Origin: Enterobacter asburiae | GTDB lineage: Bacteria > Pseudomonadota > Gammaproteobacteria > Enterobacterales > Enterobacteriaceae | Length of the DNA stretch: 64,000 nucleotides | Assembly (NCBI RefSeq): GCF_008080435.1 | Contig: NZ_VRKN01000008.1 | Span: forward strand, 124,001 to 188,000 | Direction of reading: 5' to 3' | Part shown: positions 33,231 to 45,140 of the stretch, one piece after another | How the letters are laid out: every line of letters starts with the position of its first letter | Position numbering within the stretch: the stretch's first letter is position 1 | Translations under genes and position numbers: made by a program | The notes under the pieces: generated by a model | What the model was told of the DNA's origin: nothing | Seen by the model: only the letters and a program-made list of their open reading frames with translations | Database searches by the model: none

Positions 33231-35078
33231 TCAGATAGACAGCTTTTTGACGCGCTTGCCGCCGTACAGCAGGTTCACGATGGCACGGGTGCCGACAATA
33301 GCGGTAAACATTGACGTTGCGACACCGATACCGGTGGTAATCGCAAAGCCTTTGATCGCGCCAGTACCCACTGCATACAGGATAAGAACCTTAATCAGTG
33401 TTGTTACGTTCGCATCGAAGATGGAGCTGAACGCGCCTTTATAGCCTTCGTCAATCGCCTGCTGAATAGAGCGACCGTTGCTCAACTCTTCTTTGATACG
33501 TTCGTTAATCAGTACGTTGGCGTCGACCGCCACCGCAAGGGTAAGAACGATACCCGCAATCCCCGGCATGGTCAGCGTTGCCCCCGGCAGCAGGGACATA
33601 ATGCCGATGATCAGCACCAGGTTGGCGATCAGCGCGGACGTCGCAATCAGACCAAACTTCTTATAGAAGAAGATCATAAAGAGGATAGAGACCGCGAGGC
33701 CAGCCAGACACGCTTCCAGACCCTGCTGGATGTTTTGCATACCCAGAGTAGGACCAATGGTACGCTCTTCAACAATCTGAATTGGCGCAATCAGCGCACC
33801 GGCACGCAGCAGCAGGGAGAGCTGACGCGCTTCGTTCGGGTTGTTAATACCGGTAATACGGAAGCTGTTACCCAGACGAGACTGGATATTGGCGATGTTA
33901 ATCACCTCTTCCTCTTTCACCAGTACCGCACGACCGTTTGCATCTTTCTTACCGCTGTCTTTGTACTCCACGAACAGAGTCGCCATCGGTTTACCGATGT
34001 TGTCCTTGGTGAAGTTAGACATGATGTTACCACCCGCGCTATCCAGCGAGATGTTAACCTGCGGCTGGTTGTATTCGTCCTGGCTCGACGTGGAGTCGGT
34101 GATGTGGTCACCGGTCAGAATCACGCGTTTGTACAGCACAACTGGCTGACCTTCGCGAGTCTGTTTCACTTCGGAGTCACCCGGAATACGCCCTGCTGCT
34201 GCAGCGGACTGATCGACGTTGGAGTTCACCAGACGGAATTCCAGCGTTGCGGTCGCACCCAGAATCTCTTTCGCACGCGCAGTGTCCTGGATACCCGGCA
34301 GTTCAACCACGATACGGTCAGCACCCTGACGCTGTACCAGCGGCTCAGCCACACCCAGTTGGTTTACACGGTTACGCAGAATGTTGATGTTCTGCTGAAC
34401 GGCATATTCACGCGCTTCTTTCAGACGCGCATCGGTCATCACCGCACGCAGCTGGTTGCTGCCCTGAGAGGTGATCACCAGGTCACGGTGACGTTGGGTC
34501 AGGTAATCTACAGCCTGATCGCGCGCCGCACTGTCGCGGAACGTGATGCTCATGCCGTAGTTATCTTCTTTACGCACGGTGGTGTAAGCGATGCCTTTAT
34601 CACGCAGATCGCTGCGCAGGCTGTCGATATTCTGTTCCTGCAGCTTGCCGAGCGCGGTATCCATATCCACTTCCATCAGGAAGTGAACGCCGCCACGCAG
34701 GTCAAGACCGAGTTTCATTGGCTCTGCTTTCATCGCAGCCAGCCAACGCGGGGTTGCAGGGGCAAGGTTAAGCGCCACGACGTATTTGTCACCCAGCACG
34801 CCCATCAGCGCTTCGCGAGCGCGGAGCTGCGTGTCGGTGGTGTCGAAGCGAGCAAGAATTGCGCCCTCTTCCAGAGCCACAGACTTAGCGGTAATTTTTT
34901 CTTCTTGTAACGTTTTCTGGACCTGGATCAGCGTTTGCTCACTGGCGGCGACACCGCGCGCGCCAGTGATTTGAACGGCCGGATCCTCACCATACAGGTT
35001 GGGAAGCGCGTACAGCAGGCCGACGAGAATCACGACGACCAGCATGATGTACTTCCACAAAGGATAACGGTTTAACAC
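33231..35078 (-). CDS. secD: SecD, Sec translocase accessory subunit
   Basis: SecD forms the SecDF complex that assists translocation across the inner membrane. The 615 residues match E. coli. One N-terminal membrane helix (about 10-28) precedes a large periplasmic P1 domain, which includes [14 protein letters not shown] near 122-135, and then five membrane helices with [16 protein letters not shown] near 519, containing the conserved proton-pathway Asp. It is 27 bases after yajC. Confidence 0.98.
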   Translation of the reverse strand: MLNRYPLWKYIMLVVVILVGLLYALPNLYGEDPAVQITGARGVAASEQTLIQVQKTLQEEKITAKSVALEEGAILARFDTTDTQLRAREALMGVLGDKYVVALNLAPATPRWLAAMKAEPMKLGLDLRGGVHFLMEVDMDTALGKLQEQNIDSLRSDLRDKGIAYTTVRKEDNYGMSITFRDSAARDQAVDYLTQRHRDLVITSQGSNQLRAVMTDARLKEAREYAVQQNINILRNRVNQLGVAEPLVQRQGADRIVVELPGIQDTARAKEILGATATLEFRLVNSNVDQSAAAAGRIPGDSEVKQTREGQPVVLYKRVILTGDHITDSTSSQDEYNQPQVNISLDSAGGNIMSNFTKDNIGKPMATLFVEYKDSGKKDANGRAVLVKEEEVINIANIQSRLGNSFRITGINNPNEARQLSLLLRAGALIAPIQIVEERTIGPTLGMQNIQQGLEACLAGLAVSILFMIFFYKKFGLIATSALIANLVLIIGIMSLLPGATLTMPGIAGIVLTLAVAVDANVLINERIKEELSNGRSIQQAIDEGYKGAFSSIFDANVTTLIKVLILYAVGTGAIKGFAITTGIGVATSMFTAIVGTRAIVNLLYGGKRVKKLSI

Positions 35079-35105
35079 GGCAGTTCCCTTTGGGAAAAGT
35101 TGGGA

Positions 35106-35438
35106 TTACAGCGCCTTCATGGTGCCTTTCGGCAGAACGGCAGCTACGAAGTCACGTTTGATGACCACTTCAGTGGTGTCGTTCAGGGCGATAGCAATGT
35201 AGCCGTTTTCAGCCACTTTGGTCACGCGACCCACCAGACCACCGTTAGTCAGTACTTCATCGCCTTTCGCAATGGAGCTCATCAGGTTTTTGTGCTCTTT
35301 GGTGCGCTTCTGCTGTGGACGTAGGATCATGAAGTAGAAGATCAGACCGAACACAACCAGCATCAGAATCAGAGACATCGGGCTGCCCTGCGCTGGAGCA
35401 CCTGTTGCCGCTACCGCATCAGAAATAAAAAAGCTCAT
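35106..35438 (-). CDS. yajC: YajC, Sec translocase accessory protein
   Basis: A 110-residue single-pass membrane protein that associates with SecDF and AcrB. A short N-terminus precedes a hydrophobic helix (about 20-40, SLILMLVVFGLIFYFMILRP), and the cytoplasmic tail has the family pattern RPQQKRTKEHKNLMSSIAKG. The length matches E. coli. It lies between tgt (22 bases upstream) and secD. Confidence 0.97.
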   Translation of the reverse strand: MSFFISDAVAATGAPAQGSPMSLILMLVVFGLIFYFMILRPQQKRTKEHKNLMSSIAKGDEVLTNGGLVGRVTKVAENGYIAIALNDTTEVVIKRDFVAAVLPKGTMKAL

Positions 35439-35460
35439 TCAAATTCCCTCATTATTAAAA

Positions 35461-37712
<2,252 letters not shown>

Positions 37713-37745
37713 GACGTATACTCGTGACTTAAAAACAGGCGGCAT

Positions 37746-37774
37746 AGTCTAGTGCTCACACCCTTTTGCTGCAA
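37746..37774 (-). promoter_or_regulatory. Probable promoter of queA-tgt-yajC-secDF
   Basis: On the minus strand TTGCAG and TAGACT are 17 bases apart, about 34 bases upstream of the queA ATG, in the gap divergent from acpH. Confidence 0.5.
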
Positions 37775-37804
37775 CAACTAGCCGCCCCCGGACAAATAAA
37801 ACGC

Positions 37805-38386
37805 ATGAATTTTCTCGCTCACCTGCATCTCGCTCATCTCGCTGACAGCTCCCTGTCCGGCAATTTGCTGGCCGATTTCGTACGCGGCAACCCCGCTGAA
37901 GACTATTCCCCTGAGGTTGTCGACGGGATTTTTATGCACCGCCGCATCGACGTGCTGACTGATAAGCTGCCGGAAGTGACGGAAGCCAAAGCGTGGTTTC
38001 GCCCTGAAACGCGCCGCGTTGCGCCGATCACGCTCGACGTGATGTGGGACCACTTTCTGTCGCGCCACTGGGAACAGCTGTCGCCGGAGATGCCATTGCC
38101 GGATTTTGTGCGCTATGCCCGCCAGCAGGTGTCGATCATTCTGCCCGACTCGCCACCGCGCTTTGTGAATCTGAATAACTATCTGTGGTCGGAACGCTGG
38201 CTGGAGCGTTATCGCGAGATGGATTTCATCCAGAATGTGCTGAATGGGATGGCCAGCCGTCGCCCACGACTGGATGCGCTGCGCGACTCCTGGTATGACC
38301 TGGATGAACATTACGATGCGCTGGAAACGCGTTTCTGGCAGTTTTACCCGCGCATGATGGCGCAGGCGAAAAACAAACAACTTTGA
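37805..38386 (+). CDS. acpH: Acyl carrier protein phosphodiesterase
   Basis: AcpH removes the 4'-phosphopantetheine group from acyl carrier protein. It is an HD-like fold metal enzyme of 193 residues, the E. coli length. [12 protein letters not shown] at the start holds metal-site histidines; [11 protein letters not shown] and [10 protein letters not shown] and [13 protein letters not shown] carry further conserved His/Asp. The start at 37805 is chosen because the family begins MNFLAHLHL; a 13-residue extension overlaps the queA promoter region. It is divergent from queA and is followed by the peroxiredoxin gene. Confidence 0.95.
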   Translation: MNFLAHLHLAHLADSSLSGNLLADFVRGNPAEDYSPEVVDGIFMHRRIDVLTDKLPEVTEAKAWFRPETRRVAPITLDVMWDHFLSRHWEQLSPEMPLPDFVRYARQQVSIILPDSPPRFVNLNNYLWSERWLERYREMDFIQNVLNGMASRRPRLDALRDSWYDLDEHYDALETRFWQFYPRMMAQAKNKQL

Positions 38387-38437
38387 TGCAGATATGATTG
38401 ATAGGTAAAAGCTGGCGGAACGATTGTCACCACCTCT

Positions 38438-38466
38438 TTGTCTTATCCATGAACACTCTCTATACT
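38438..38466 (+). promoter_or_regulatory. Strong sigma-70 promoter of the peroxiredoxin gene
   Basis: TTGTCT and TATACT are exactly 17 bases apart; the transcript start is expected about 40 bases before the ATG at 38514. Confidence 0.7.
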
Positions 38467-38513
38467 GGCTCGCGTTGCGTTCCAAATAACCTTAGTATCT
38501 ACAGGAGAATCAT

Positions 38514-39116
38514 ATGGTTCTGGTAACTCGTCCGGCTCCGGATTTTACAGCTGCAGCAGTTCTGGGCAACGGTGAAATCGTTGAAAACTTCAACTTCAAA
38601 CAGCACACCAACGGTAAAGCGACCGTTCTGTTCTTCTGGCCAATGGACTTCACTTTCGTTTGCCCGTCTGAGCTGATCGCCTTCGACAAACGTTATGAAG
38701 AATTCCAGAAGCGTGGCGTGGAAGTTGTTGGCGTCTCCTTCGACTCTGAATTTGTACACAACGCATGGCGTAACACCCCTGTCGACAAAGGCGGCATCGG
38801 TGCGGTGAAATACGCAATGGTTGCGGACATCAAACGCGAAATCCAGCAGGCTTACGGTATCGAACATCCGGACGCTGGCGTTGCACTGCGTGGTTCCTTC
38901 CTGATCGACGCAAACGGCATCGTTCGTCACCAGGTTGTGAACGATCTGCCGCTGGGTCGTAACATCGACGAAATGCTGCGCATGGTTGACGCGCTGCAGT
39001 TCCACGAAGAGCACGGCGAAGTGTGCCCGGCTCAGTGGGAAAAAGGTAAAGAAGGCATGAACGCGTCTCCAGACGGCGTGGCTAAATACCTGTCTGAGAA
39101 CGTATCCAGCCTGTAA
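38514..39116 (+). CDS. tsaA: Typical 2-Cys peroxiredoxin (TsaA/AhpC-Prx1 family)
   Basis: A 200-residue thiol peroxidase that reduces hydrogen peroxide and organic peroxides. The peroxidatic Cys50 is in FTFVCPSE and the resolving Cys171 in GEVCPAQW. GGIG at 93-96 and a C-terminal YL at 192-193 are the two motifs linked to over-oxidation sensitivity in Prx1-type enzymes. It resembles Salmonella TsaA, which I recall at the equivalent place; it is absent from this position in E. coli K-12 and is distinct from the ahpCF locus. AGGAGAATCAT precedes the ATG, and promoter and terminator are strong. The highly biased codon use suggests high expression. Confidence 0.9.
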   Translation: MVLVTRPAPDFTAAAVLGNGEIVENFNFKQHTNGKATVLFFWPMDFTFVCPSELIAFDKRYEEFQKRGVEVVGVSFDSEFVHNAWRNTPVDKGGIGAVKYAMVADIKREIQQAYGIEHPDAGVALRGSFLIDANGIVRHQVVNDLPLGRNIDEMLRMVDALQFHEEHGEVCPAQWEKGKEGMNASPDGVAKYLSENVSSL

Positions 39117-39131
39117 TCGGCACGGTTTACG

Positions 39132-39161
39132 AAAAAGGCCCGCTTATGCGGGCCTTTTTTT
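39132..39161. terminator. Bidirectional terminator after the peroxiredoxin gene
   Basis: AAAAAGGCCCGC and GCGGGCCTTTTT pair around TTAT and run into seven T. It lies between the convergent peroxiredoxin and DUF3999 genes, its end touching the DUF3999 stop codon. Confidence 0.93.
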
Positions 39162-40545
39162 ATGCCTTACGCTGCGTCTCTCGCCAGATGCGCCAGGCCA
39201 TGCCCGCCAGCAGAATCACCCCCGCAATCAGCACGCCCCATACCAGCAGCGTGTTCAGCCTGCTCTCCCGCTCGGCCGCAGAGGTGGCGGTCAGACGCCC
39301 CTCGCCGCCTAGTGCAACATCCTCCAGCATATCGGCCTGCGGCAGGTTAGCCATATCATAGGTCTTGCGCAGGTCGGCTGGGATCAGCATACCGGGCTCC
39401 ACGCTGGCAGGCTTTGCGGCGCCGTTGCCCCAGGCGAGCACGTACGGCGCTTTCCCCTGCGCGTTGAACACCAGGTCATAGCGGTCGCGATGTCCCGTGA
39501 CGCTCGGCAGATATTCTGGCAGACGCGCATTCAACGTCGTGATTTTCACTGCCTGCACCAGGCCCCCGTGAAGTGAAACCGGTGGCGACATTTTTCCCTC
39601 AAGACGGTAAAGGACCTCTTTTTTCAGGGGGTGCCATGTGTCTTTTTCCGTACTCCGCCACGCTATCTCCACGGGAAGGACGCCATCGCCATTCAGTGAG
39701 ATGCTGACAGCACTCAGCGGCTGCGGGCGCGCCCAGTGCCACTGCGCTTCGCTTGTCGATAACTGCTCCCCTTCCCCCTCAAGGTCGACCGCTTCCGGGG
39801 CCGCCTGCGCAGGTGTGCTGATTGCGTTTACGCCGGTCAAGGTTATCCCCTGGCTCTGCGCATTCAGCACCACCATGAGATAGCGATTCGCCTCGGGAGA
39901 TAAAACCGTATCGGTATCGATCCGATCGAGCTTAAGACGATCCTGACCGCTGACGACGTCCAGCAATGGCATATCCTCGCGCAGGGTATACCAGCGCTTA
40001 AGATCCTCACTGTAATAGACCGACGCCGTTCCCTGCCACGGCGTCTGAGGGGTATTCCAGAGCAGCTGCAGCTGGGATATGGCCATCTCCCCCGTAGCCT
40101 GCTCCGGCAGGGTCAGCAGATAATGTTGTCCGGCTGCGGCGGCTTTTTGCCCCTCCAGCACAATCTCTACACCGTTTCCGGAACGGAGCAGAATCTTATC
40201 GCTATCACCGGATCCTCGGGAAGCCGCAAGCGGCGAGGCGTCCAGCGGGAAGAGACGCAGCGCAGTGGATTGCACTGACGCCTGTGGATGCGTCGCGGTG
40301 ACCAGGCTGAAGGGAACCGGCTCGCCCGACTGGTTAAAGACGCGGACATCATGCAGATCCGGCGACGTGCTTTGCTCATAGACGGCGAGCGGCAGCATCA
40401 CCCGATACCACTGGGAAGGAACAGACGTATCCAGTGATCGACCAAAGGCATAATCCCGGGGCGATTCCGTTTGTCCCTCGTCGCAGAACGCCGGGCCGGA
40501 AAGCGCCAGCAGCGCGGTACACGCTACCGCTTTCATCCATTTCAT
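39160..40545 (-). CDS. DUF3999 exported/membrane protein
   Basis: A 461-residue protein of unknown function. The N-terminal signal peptide (MKWMKAVACTALLALSGPAFC, cleaved near 21-22) is followed by a large beta-rich periplasmic region, one C-terminal membrane helix (about 432-452, LLVWGVLIAGVILLAGMAW) and a short basic tail (RIWRETQRKA). This matches the DUF3999 family architecture. Its ATG overlaps the stop codon of the upstream DUF2339 gene (ATGA), so the two are translationally coupled and probably act together at the inner membrane. I know of no assigned role. Confidence 0.85.
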   Translation of the reverse strand: MKWMKAVACTALLALSGPAFCDEGQTESPRDYAFGRSLDTSVPSQWYRVMLPLAVYEQSTSPDLHDVRVFNQSGEPVPFSLVTATHPQASVQSTALRLFPLDASPLAASRGSGDSDKILLRSGNGVEIVLEGQKAAAAGQHYLLTLPEQATGEMAISQLQLLWNTPQTPWQGTASVYYSEDLKRWYTLREDMPLLDVVSGQDRLKLDRIDTDTVLSPEANRYLMVVLNAQSQGITLTGVNAISTPAQAAPEAVDLEGEGEQLSTSEAQWHWARPQPLSAVSISLNGDGVLPVEIAWRSTEKDTWHPLKKEVLYRLEGKMSPPVSLHGGLVQAVKITTLNARLPEYLPSVTGHRDRYDLVFNAQGKAPYVLAWGNGAAKPASVEPGMLIPADLRKTYDMANLPQADMLEDVALGGEGRLTATSAAERESRLNTLLVWGVLIAGVILLAGMAWRIWRETQRKA

Positions 40546-43133
40546 TTTTCATCTCCTGTTTTGGGCGGTAGCGGTGAGAAATACCCCACGATCAGAACCA
40601 GTATCGCCACGCCGATAAACGCCACCGCACGCGACAAACCGCCTCCACCCGCGCTGTCCACCAGCATCAGTTTAACCATCACTACACCCAGCAGCGCGGC
40701 ACCGCAGAGCCACTCCTGCCGGGAAGCCCGACGGGTGGCATGGATCATGACCACCAGCGCGCTCAGCATCCAGAACAGGGCAAAACTGGTCTGGATAAGC
40801 CGCGAATCCCACAGCGATGCCATATTCCAGGCCACGTCGCCGTACCAGGCCAGGGCGCGCATCAGCGCACCGTTCAACCACCAGAAGCCAAACGCCATAA
40901 TCGCGACGGCAGGCCACGGTCGGGCCTGAGAGAGCCACGCCGGGTAGTAGCGATCCACAGCCCGATAAAAGATCACCAGCCCCAGCAACGCGAACGCTGC
41001 GCCTTCCTCAAGCGGGTTTACCAGCGGTAGCCAGGTCTGACGATAGACCACGCCGTCCTGGAAATTGGTCACCACCAGCAATACCAGCAGCGCCACGACC
41101 ACGGGGATCGGTGCCAGGCAGGCGTAGAGCGCAGGCCACTCCCGGAACGGCCACCCGCGACGCCGTACGGCTGCAGAGAGCGCCATAATCACCCCGCCAC
41201 CTGCGGCCATCGCTAATCCGCTGCCCCAGGCCGCCATGCCCCACGGCAACGACCGGGCAAACCAGTAAAGCTCAGCGGCAAGCGCCAGCAAAATCATCCA
41301 GAACAGCGACAAATGCAGCCCCATCGCGATGCGCGACAGGAGTCTTTCACCGTCGCGCCGCAACAGCATCAGCGCGGCAGGAAGCGCAACGCACCAGGCC
41401 AGATTTGACCAACCGCCGGCAACGATCTGCTGGTGCCAGAGCTGATAACCCACCATCAGCAGCATAACCGGCCACAGCAGCCATTTGCTGGCATCCAGCT
41501 CCCGCCACGCCAGACGAGCAGCCACCTGCCGCCAGCCCCAGACCGACGCCGCCGTCAGCGCCAGCACGCCCGCCAGAATCGGTAATTCCTTCGTCAGTAC
41601 CAGCTGCGACGCGCCCAGCTGCGCCACCATCCAGAACATCAGCCCGCCTGCCAGCAGCGCCCAACTGACTGGCTGAAAGAGTTTCCGCCACAGCCAGGCC
41701 GCAGCCAGCCAGCAAAGGCTGAGGATGGTGAAGATCAGCAGCAGGCTCAGCGACGTAACGTCGTTCGTTTGCGCCCACAGCGCGCTGCCAAGCGCCAGCA
41801 CCAACAGCGCCGTTCCGCTATAGCTCATGCGACGCTGGTGCTGCTGCACACCCAGCCAGAGGATACCCAGCCCTTCCAGTGCCCAGGCCATCGCCGTCCA
41901 GCGCGCCGACAGCGCCAGCGGAATCGCGAGCGTCGCGAACCCGCCGCCGATTGCCAGCGCTGCCAGGACCAGCGGTCGTCCGATGGAGGGGTAGCGCCGC
42001 AGCGCAAGGAACGCGAGGGTAAGATAAAATGCGCCGTATCCCAGCGCACTCAGGGCCGGGCCATATTCCCAGTGCCGGGTCATGCCGTACTGCATCCCGA
42101 AACCTATCAGCGGCGGGGCAAACAGCAGCACGCCGTCAATAATCTGCTTCCCTTTCTCCTGCGCCCGCAGCGACAGCGCCACGCTCAGCACACCGAATAT
42201 CAGCGTATTGGCAATCAGGAACAGCTGGCAGACCCAATAATCTTCAGGCTGGTAGTCATTCAGCCCCCACAGGCCGCCCACGCCGAACGTAAACAGCAGC
42301 CCGAGCAGATTCAGCTCGCGCCAGTGCTGCCAGATGCTGATCGCGAGAATACCGATGGAAAGCAGAAGATAGAAAGAGAACAGCGCCACAAAGCTTCCGC
42401 CCCCGGTAGACAACAGCAGCGGCGCAAGATACCCGCCGAGGCTCGCCAGCATGGCAAGGCTCAGCGCCTTCTGCAGCACCGCCAGCCCGACGCTTGCCGC
42501 GCAAATCACCACCAGCAGCGCAAAGGCCAGCGTCATCGGCAGCATTTGCCAGAGCCGGAACGCGCCAAAAACGGTCAGGTAGAGCACGCCGGTCGCCCCG
42601 CCCTGGAGGATCAGCGCATAGACGCGCTGCCTGTGACGCAGTCGCCACCCGATTGCCAGCAAGACCATGGCAAACAGCGCCGTCGCCGCCAGGCGCAGCT
42701 CAAGCGGGAACAGGGAATGTTCCACGGTATAACGCAGCAGGAATGAAAGGCCGAGAAAGAGCAGCAGGATCCCCAGCTTTGCCAGCGGATTGCCCTGCAT
42801 GAACCAGCGTACCAGCGACGTCAGTATGCCGCCAAAGGCAGAAGGCTGTTTTGCCGCAGGGGCCGGAGCGGGTTCTGTCACGGCAGCGGGAGTATCGGGG
42901 CGCCAGGGGTCGACAGTCGCGGGAGCGTCCTCAACTAACGGCGCGGTCACTGCCACCGGCTCCGGCGCGCTTTGAGGCACGCCGCGCTGCTCAAGCGCCT
43001 CAATGCGCTGGCGTAGCCGGGCGATCTCCTGTCGCGCCGCCGTACTTCGATTAAAGCCTATAACCGCAAGCACGGGTGCAACCACCAGCGCAAAAACCAG
43101 GAACAAACAGCCAAGGATGTAAAGCTCGTCCAT
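40542..43133 (-). CDS. DUF2339 polytopic membrane protein
   Basis: An 863-residue protein that is almost entirely membrane helices (more than 20 hydrophobic segments). It starts with one helix (about 4-26), then a charged coiled-coil-like stretch (RQEIARLRQRIEALEQRG, about 34-51) and a Pro/Ala-rich linker (about 52-95), then the helical array to the C-terminus. This is the DUF2339 family layout. It lies 88 bases downstream of malZ on the same strand and overlaps the DUF3999 gene by four bases. A nested inverted repeat precedes its start and covers the AAGGTGG ribosome site. Not in E. coli K-12 at this position. Function unknown. Confidence 0.85.
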   Translation of the reverse strand: MDELYILGCLFLVFALVVAPVLAVIGFNRSTAARQEIARLRQRIEALEQRGVPQSAPEPVAVTAPLVEDAPATVDPWRPDTPAAVTEPAPAPAAKQPSAFGGILTSLVRWFMQGNPLAKLGILLLFLGLSFLLRYTVEHSLFPLELRLAATALFAMVLLAIGWRLRHRQRVYALILQGGATGVLYLTVFGAFRLWQMLPMTLAFALLVVICAASVGLAVLQKALSLAMLASLGGYLAPLLLSTGGGSFVALFSFYLLLSIGILAISIWQHWRELNLLGLLFTFGVGGLWGLNDYQPEDYWVCQLFLIANTLIFGVLSVALSLRAQEKGKQIIDGVLLFAPPLIGFGMQYGMTRHWEYGPALSALGYGAFYLTLAFLALRRYPSIGRPLVLAALAIGGGFATLAIPLALSARWTAMAWALEGLGILWLGVQQHQRRMSYSGTALLVLALGSALWAQTNDVTSLSLLLIFTILSLCWLAAAWLWRKLFQPVSWALLAGGLMFWMVAQLGASQLVLTKELPILAGVLALTAASVWGWRQVAARLAWRELDASKWLLWPVMLLMVGYQLWHQQIVAGGWSNLAWCVALPAALMLLRRDGERLLSRIAMGLHLSLFWMILLALAAELYWFARSLPWGMAAWGSGLAMAAGGGVIMALSAAVRRRGWPFREWPALYACLAPIPVVVALLVLLVVTNFQDGVVYRQTWLPLVNPLEEGAAFALLGLVIFYRAVDRYYPAWLSQARPWPAVAIMAFGFWWLNGALMRALAWYGDVAWNMASLWDSRLIQTSFALFWMLSALVVMIHATRRASRQEWLCGAALLGVVMVKLMLVDSAGGGGLSRAVAFIGVAILVLIVGYFSPLPPKTGDEK

Positions 43134-43210
43134 GTTTCCACCTTCACCGTAAACGATCCGTTAAGATTGACACAAATAGTTGCATTTGCGCCATCTTAAA
43201 AGGTGGAAAC
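43134..43210 (-). promoter_or_regulatory. Nested inverted repeat in the DUF2339 leader
   Basis: GTTTCCACCTT (43134-43144 on plus) is the perfect reverse complement of AAGGTGGAAAC (43200-43210). Within it TTAAGAT (43161-43167) pairs with ATCTTAA (43193-43199). In the minus-strand transcript the 3' arm reads AAGGUGGAAAC and directly precedes the AUG, so the ribosome site would be paired. It may be a translational switch, or a paired operator in DNA. Confidence 0.6.
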
Positions 43211-43221
43211 ATTAACAGGTC

Positions 43222-45039
43222 TTAGCTGCCGAACCAGATCGTCGCTGATATCGCAGGCAGCGCCAGCACGCCGTCCTGTATCGTCGCCTTGCCCTCTTTA
43301 TTCTTCCACGTCGCCACCTTCAGCAGCGGTGAATCATCCAGCACCACTTCGCAGGCCTCGCCCCGGTTAATCGCCACCAGCACGCGCTGCTGATTATAGA
43401 CGCGAGCAAACGCCACCACGTTATCGTGGGCGTACACCACCTGACAGCCGCCGTAGCGCAGGGCGAGACTCTGCTTACGCAGCTTCGCCAGCCGCTGATA
43501 CAGGCTGAACAGTACCTTGTCCTGTTTCGCTGGCTCCCACGGGAAGGTTTTGCGGCAGAACGGGTCGTTGTTGCCGTCCAGCCCTACTTCATCGCCATAG
43601 TAGATGCACGGCACGCCCGGCCAGGTGAAGAGCCAGGTGACCGCCAGCGGCAGACGCGCCACATCCTTGCCGAGCAAGGATTTAAAGCGGGCGGTATCGT
43701 GGCTATCGAGCTGGTTAAACATCCGCAGCTGCTGCTGATGAGACAGACCGGCGCGGTAGTTCTCCATCCACGCCATACAGGTTTCAGCGTCGATATGATT
43801 CGGATCGTAGGAGATATCGGTGTTAGCGAGGAATCCCCACAGCGGGAAGGTAAAGCCGCGATAGTTCATCGCCGCATCTTCCGCATCATTCTGCAGCCAC
43901 TGGCGCGCGTCGCCAAAGTGCTCGCCAAAGACGAACGCCTCCGGCTTGGCCGCTTTCGCGGAGCGCGTAATCCCGGCGACGTGCTGAAGATTATTCCGCG
44001 CCCCGCCCGCTTCGCCGAGCATGTGCACCACGTCCAGGCGCCAGCCGTCCATATTCCACGGCGCCTTCAGCCAGTGACGGACGATGCTGTTTTCACCGCC
44101 GTAGATTTCATTCACGAGCGTTGGCGACTGGAAATCCAGCTTCGGCAGGCTTGGGTAGCCCAGCCAGTCCAGCGCGCGGCCCGCCTCGCTAAAGCTATAC
44201 CAGTCGCGCTGCGGCGAATCCGGGTTATGGCATGCCCCGCCCATCGACTGGTTATGACGGTCAAACCAAGCGTGCGAATCTCCGCTGTGGTTAAACACGC
44301 CGTCCAGAATCAGGCGCATGCCTTCGTTTTGGGTGTTCTTACGCAGGCGCAGCAGCGCCTCGTCACCGCCAAACTGCGCGTCAACGTGGCGATAATCTTC
44401 GGTATCGTATTTGTGTACGCTCGGGGCGTTAAATACCGGGTTCAGGTAGAGCGCCGTCACGCCGAGATTTTTCAGGTAGGGCAGCTTTTCGCTGATGCCG
44501 TCGAGATCGCCGCCGTAAAACGTCGAGCCGCCAGCCTGCGCGGTTAACGGCTCGTCCCACTCTTTCAGGATAATGTCATGGCCCACCGCATGGTGGTGAT
44601 AGATCTTATCCTGGTCTGCAGTGCGTTTTTCGCTGCGCGCAAAACGGTCCGGGAAAATCTGGTAAAAGACCTGATCGCTAACCCACTGCGGGCCGTTATC
44701 CGGGTAATCGACCGCAAACTGTTCCAGCCGAGCGGGCGGGAAACGGCTAAACCCCTGCGGGGTAAACCACAGCTGGCGGTTATTCCACAAAAGCTTAAAG
44801 CTGTAGCGACGGCGCGGCTGCCCGCTGCGCAGATCGATATTCGCCCGCCACGCCGTGATCCCCGGCTGCGGCTGGCTGCGCAGCTTGTGCATTTTCAGCC
44901 CGGTCTCTTCGTTATCTATTTCGGCGCGGAGCGTCACGCGTTCAGGCTGATTTTCCCCCGCCAGCCAGAGCGTAATCACAAGGTTGTCTTTGTTTTGCTT
45001 AACAAATGGGGCAACCGGAAGGTGCCAGGCGTTTAACAT
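43222..45039 (-). CDS. malZ: Maltodextrin glucosidase
   Basis: MalZ is a cytoplasmic GH13 enzyme that releases glucose from the reducing end of maltodextrins. After an N-terminal beta domain (about 1-115), the (beta/alpha)8 barrel shows the GH13 regions: [23 protein letters not shown] (nucleophile Asp), FGEHFGDAR (acid/base Glu) and [11 protein letters not shown] (stabilising Asp). 605 residues, as in E. coli. The ATG at 45039 is preferred; a GTG sits directly before it. Two MalT-box matches lie about 80-100 bases upstream. The DUF2339-DUF3999 pair follows. Confidence 0.97.
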   Translation of the reverse strand: MLNAWHLPVAPFVKQNKDNLVITLWLAGENQPERVTLRAEIDNEETGLKMHKLRSQPQPGITAWRANIDLRSGQPRRRYSFKLLWNNRQLWFTPQGFSRFPPARLEQFAVDYPDNGPQWVSDQVFYQIFPDRFARSEKRTADQDKIYHHHAVGHDIILKEWDEPLTAQAGGSTFYGGDLDGISEKLPYLKNLGVTALYLNPVFNAPSVHKYDTEDYRHVDAQFGGDEALLRLRKNTQNEGMRLILDGVFNHSGDSHAWFDRHNQSMGGACHNPDSPQRDWYSFSEAGRALDWLGYPSLPKLDFQSPTLVNEIYGGENSIVRHWLKAPWNMDGWRLDVVHMLGEAGGARNNLQHVAGITRSAKAAKPEAFVFGEHFGDARQWLQNDAEDAAMNYRGFTFPLWGFLANTDISYDPNHIDAETCMAWMENYRAGLSHQQQLRMFNQLDSHDTARFKSLLGKDVARLPLAVTWLFTWPGVPCIYYGDEVGLDGNNDPFCRKTFPWEPAKQDKVLFSLYQRLAKLRKQSLALRYGGCQVVYAHDNVVAFARVYNQQRVLVAINRGEACEVVLDDSPLLKVATWKNKEGKATIQDGVLALPAISATIWFGS

Positions 45040-45088
45040 CACGAATCCCCTTTGATGAAATTGACGTCACCTTGCCACAGGGTGGTTA

Positions 45089-45140
45089 AGGATAGCTCAC
45101 CATGACGTGATTTATTGGGGGAGGAGGACGGGGGAGGAGG
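45089..45140 (-). promoter_or_regulatory. MalT-dependent promoter region of malZ with two MalT boxes
   Basis: GGGGAGGAGG occurs twice (45118-45127 and 45131-45140, plus-strand orientation), each a perfect match to the MalT consensus GGGGA(T/G)GAGG, spaced 13 bases. A TATCCT -10 on the minus strand (45089-45094) would place the nearer box at about -36 to -45. E. coli malZ is known to need MalT. The start point is inferred. Confidence 0.65.

Noticed and set aside
41769-42746. A 325-codon, Gln/Arg/His-rich frame antisense to the DUF2339 gene
   Set aside because: Low-complexity composition reflects the reverse complement of Leu/Ala-rich membrane helices.
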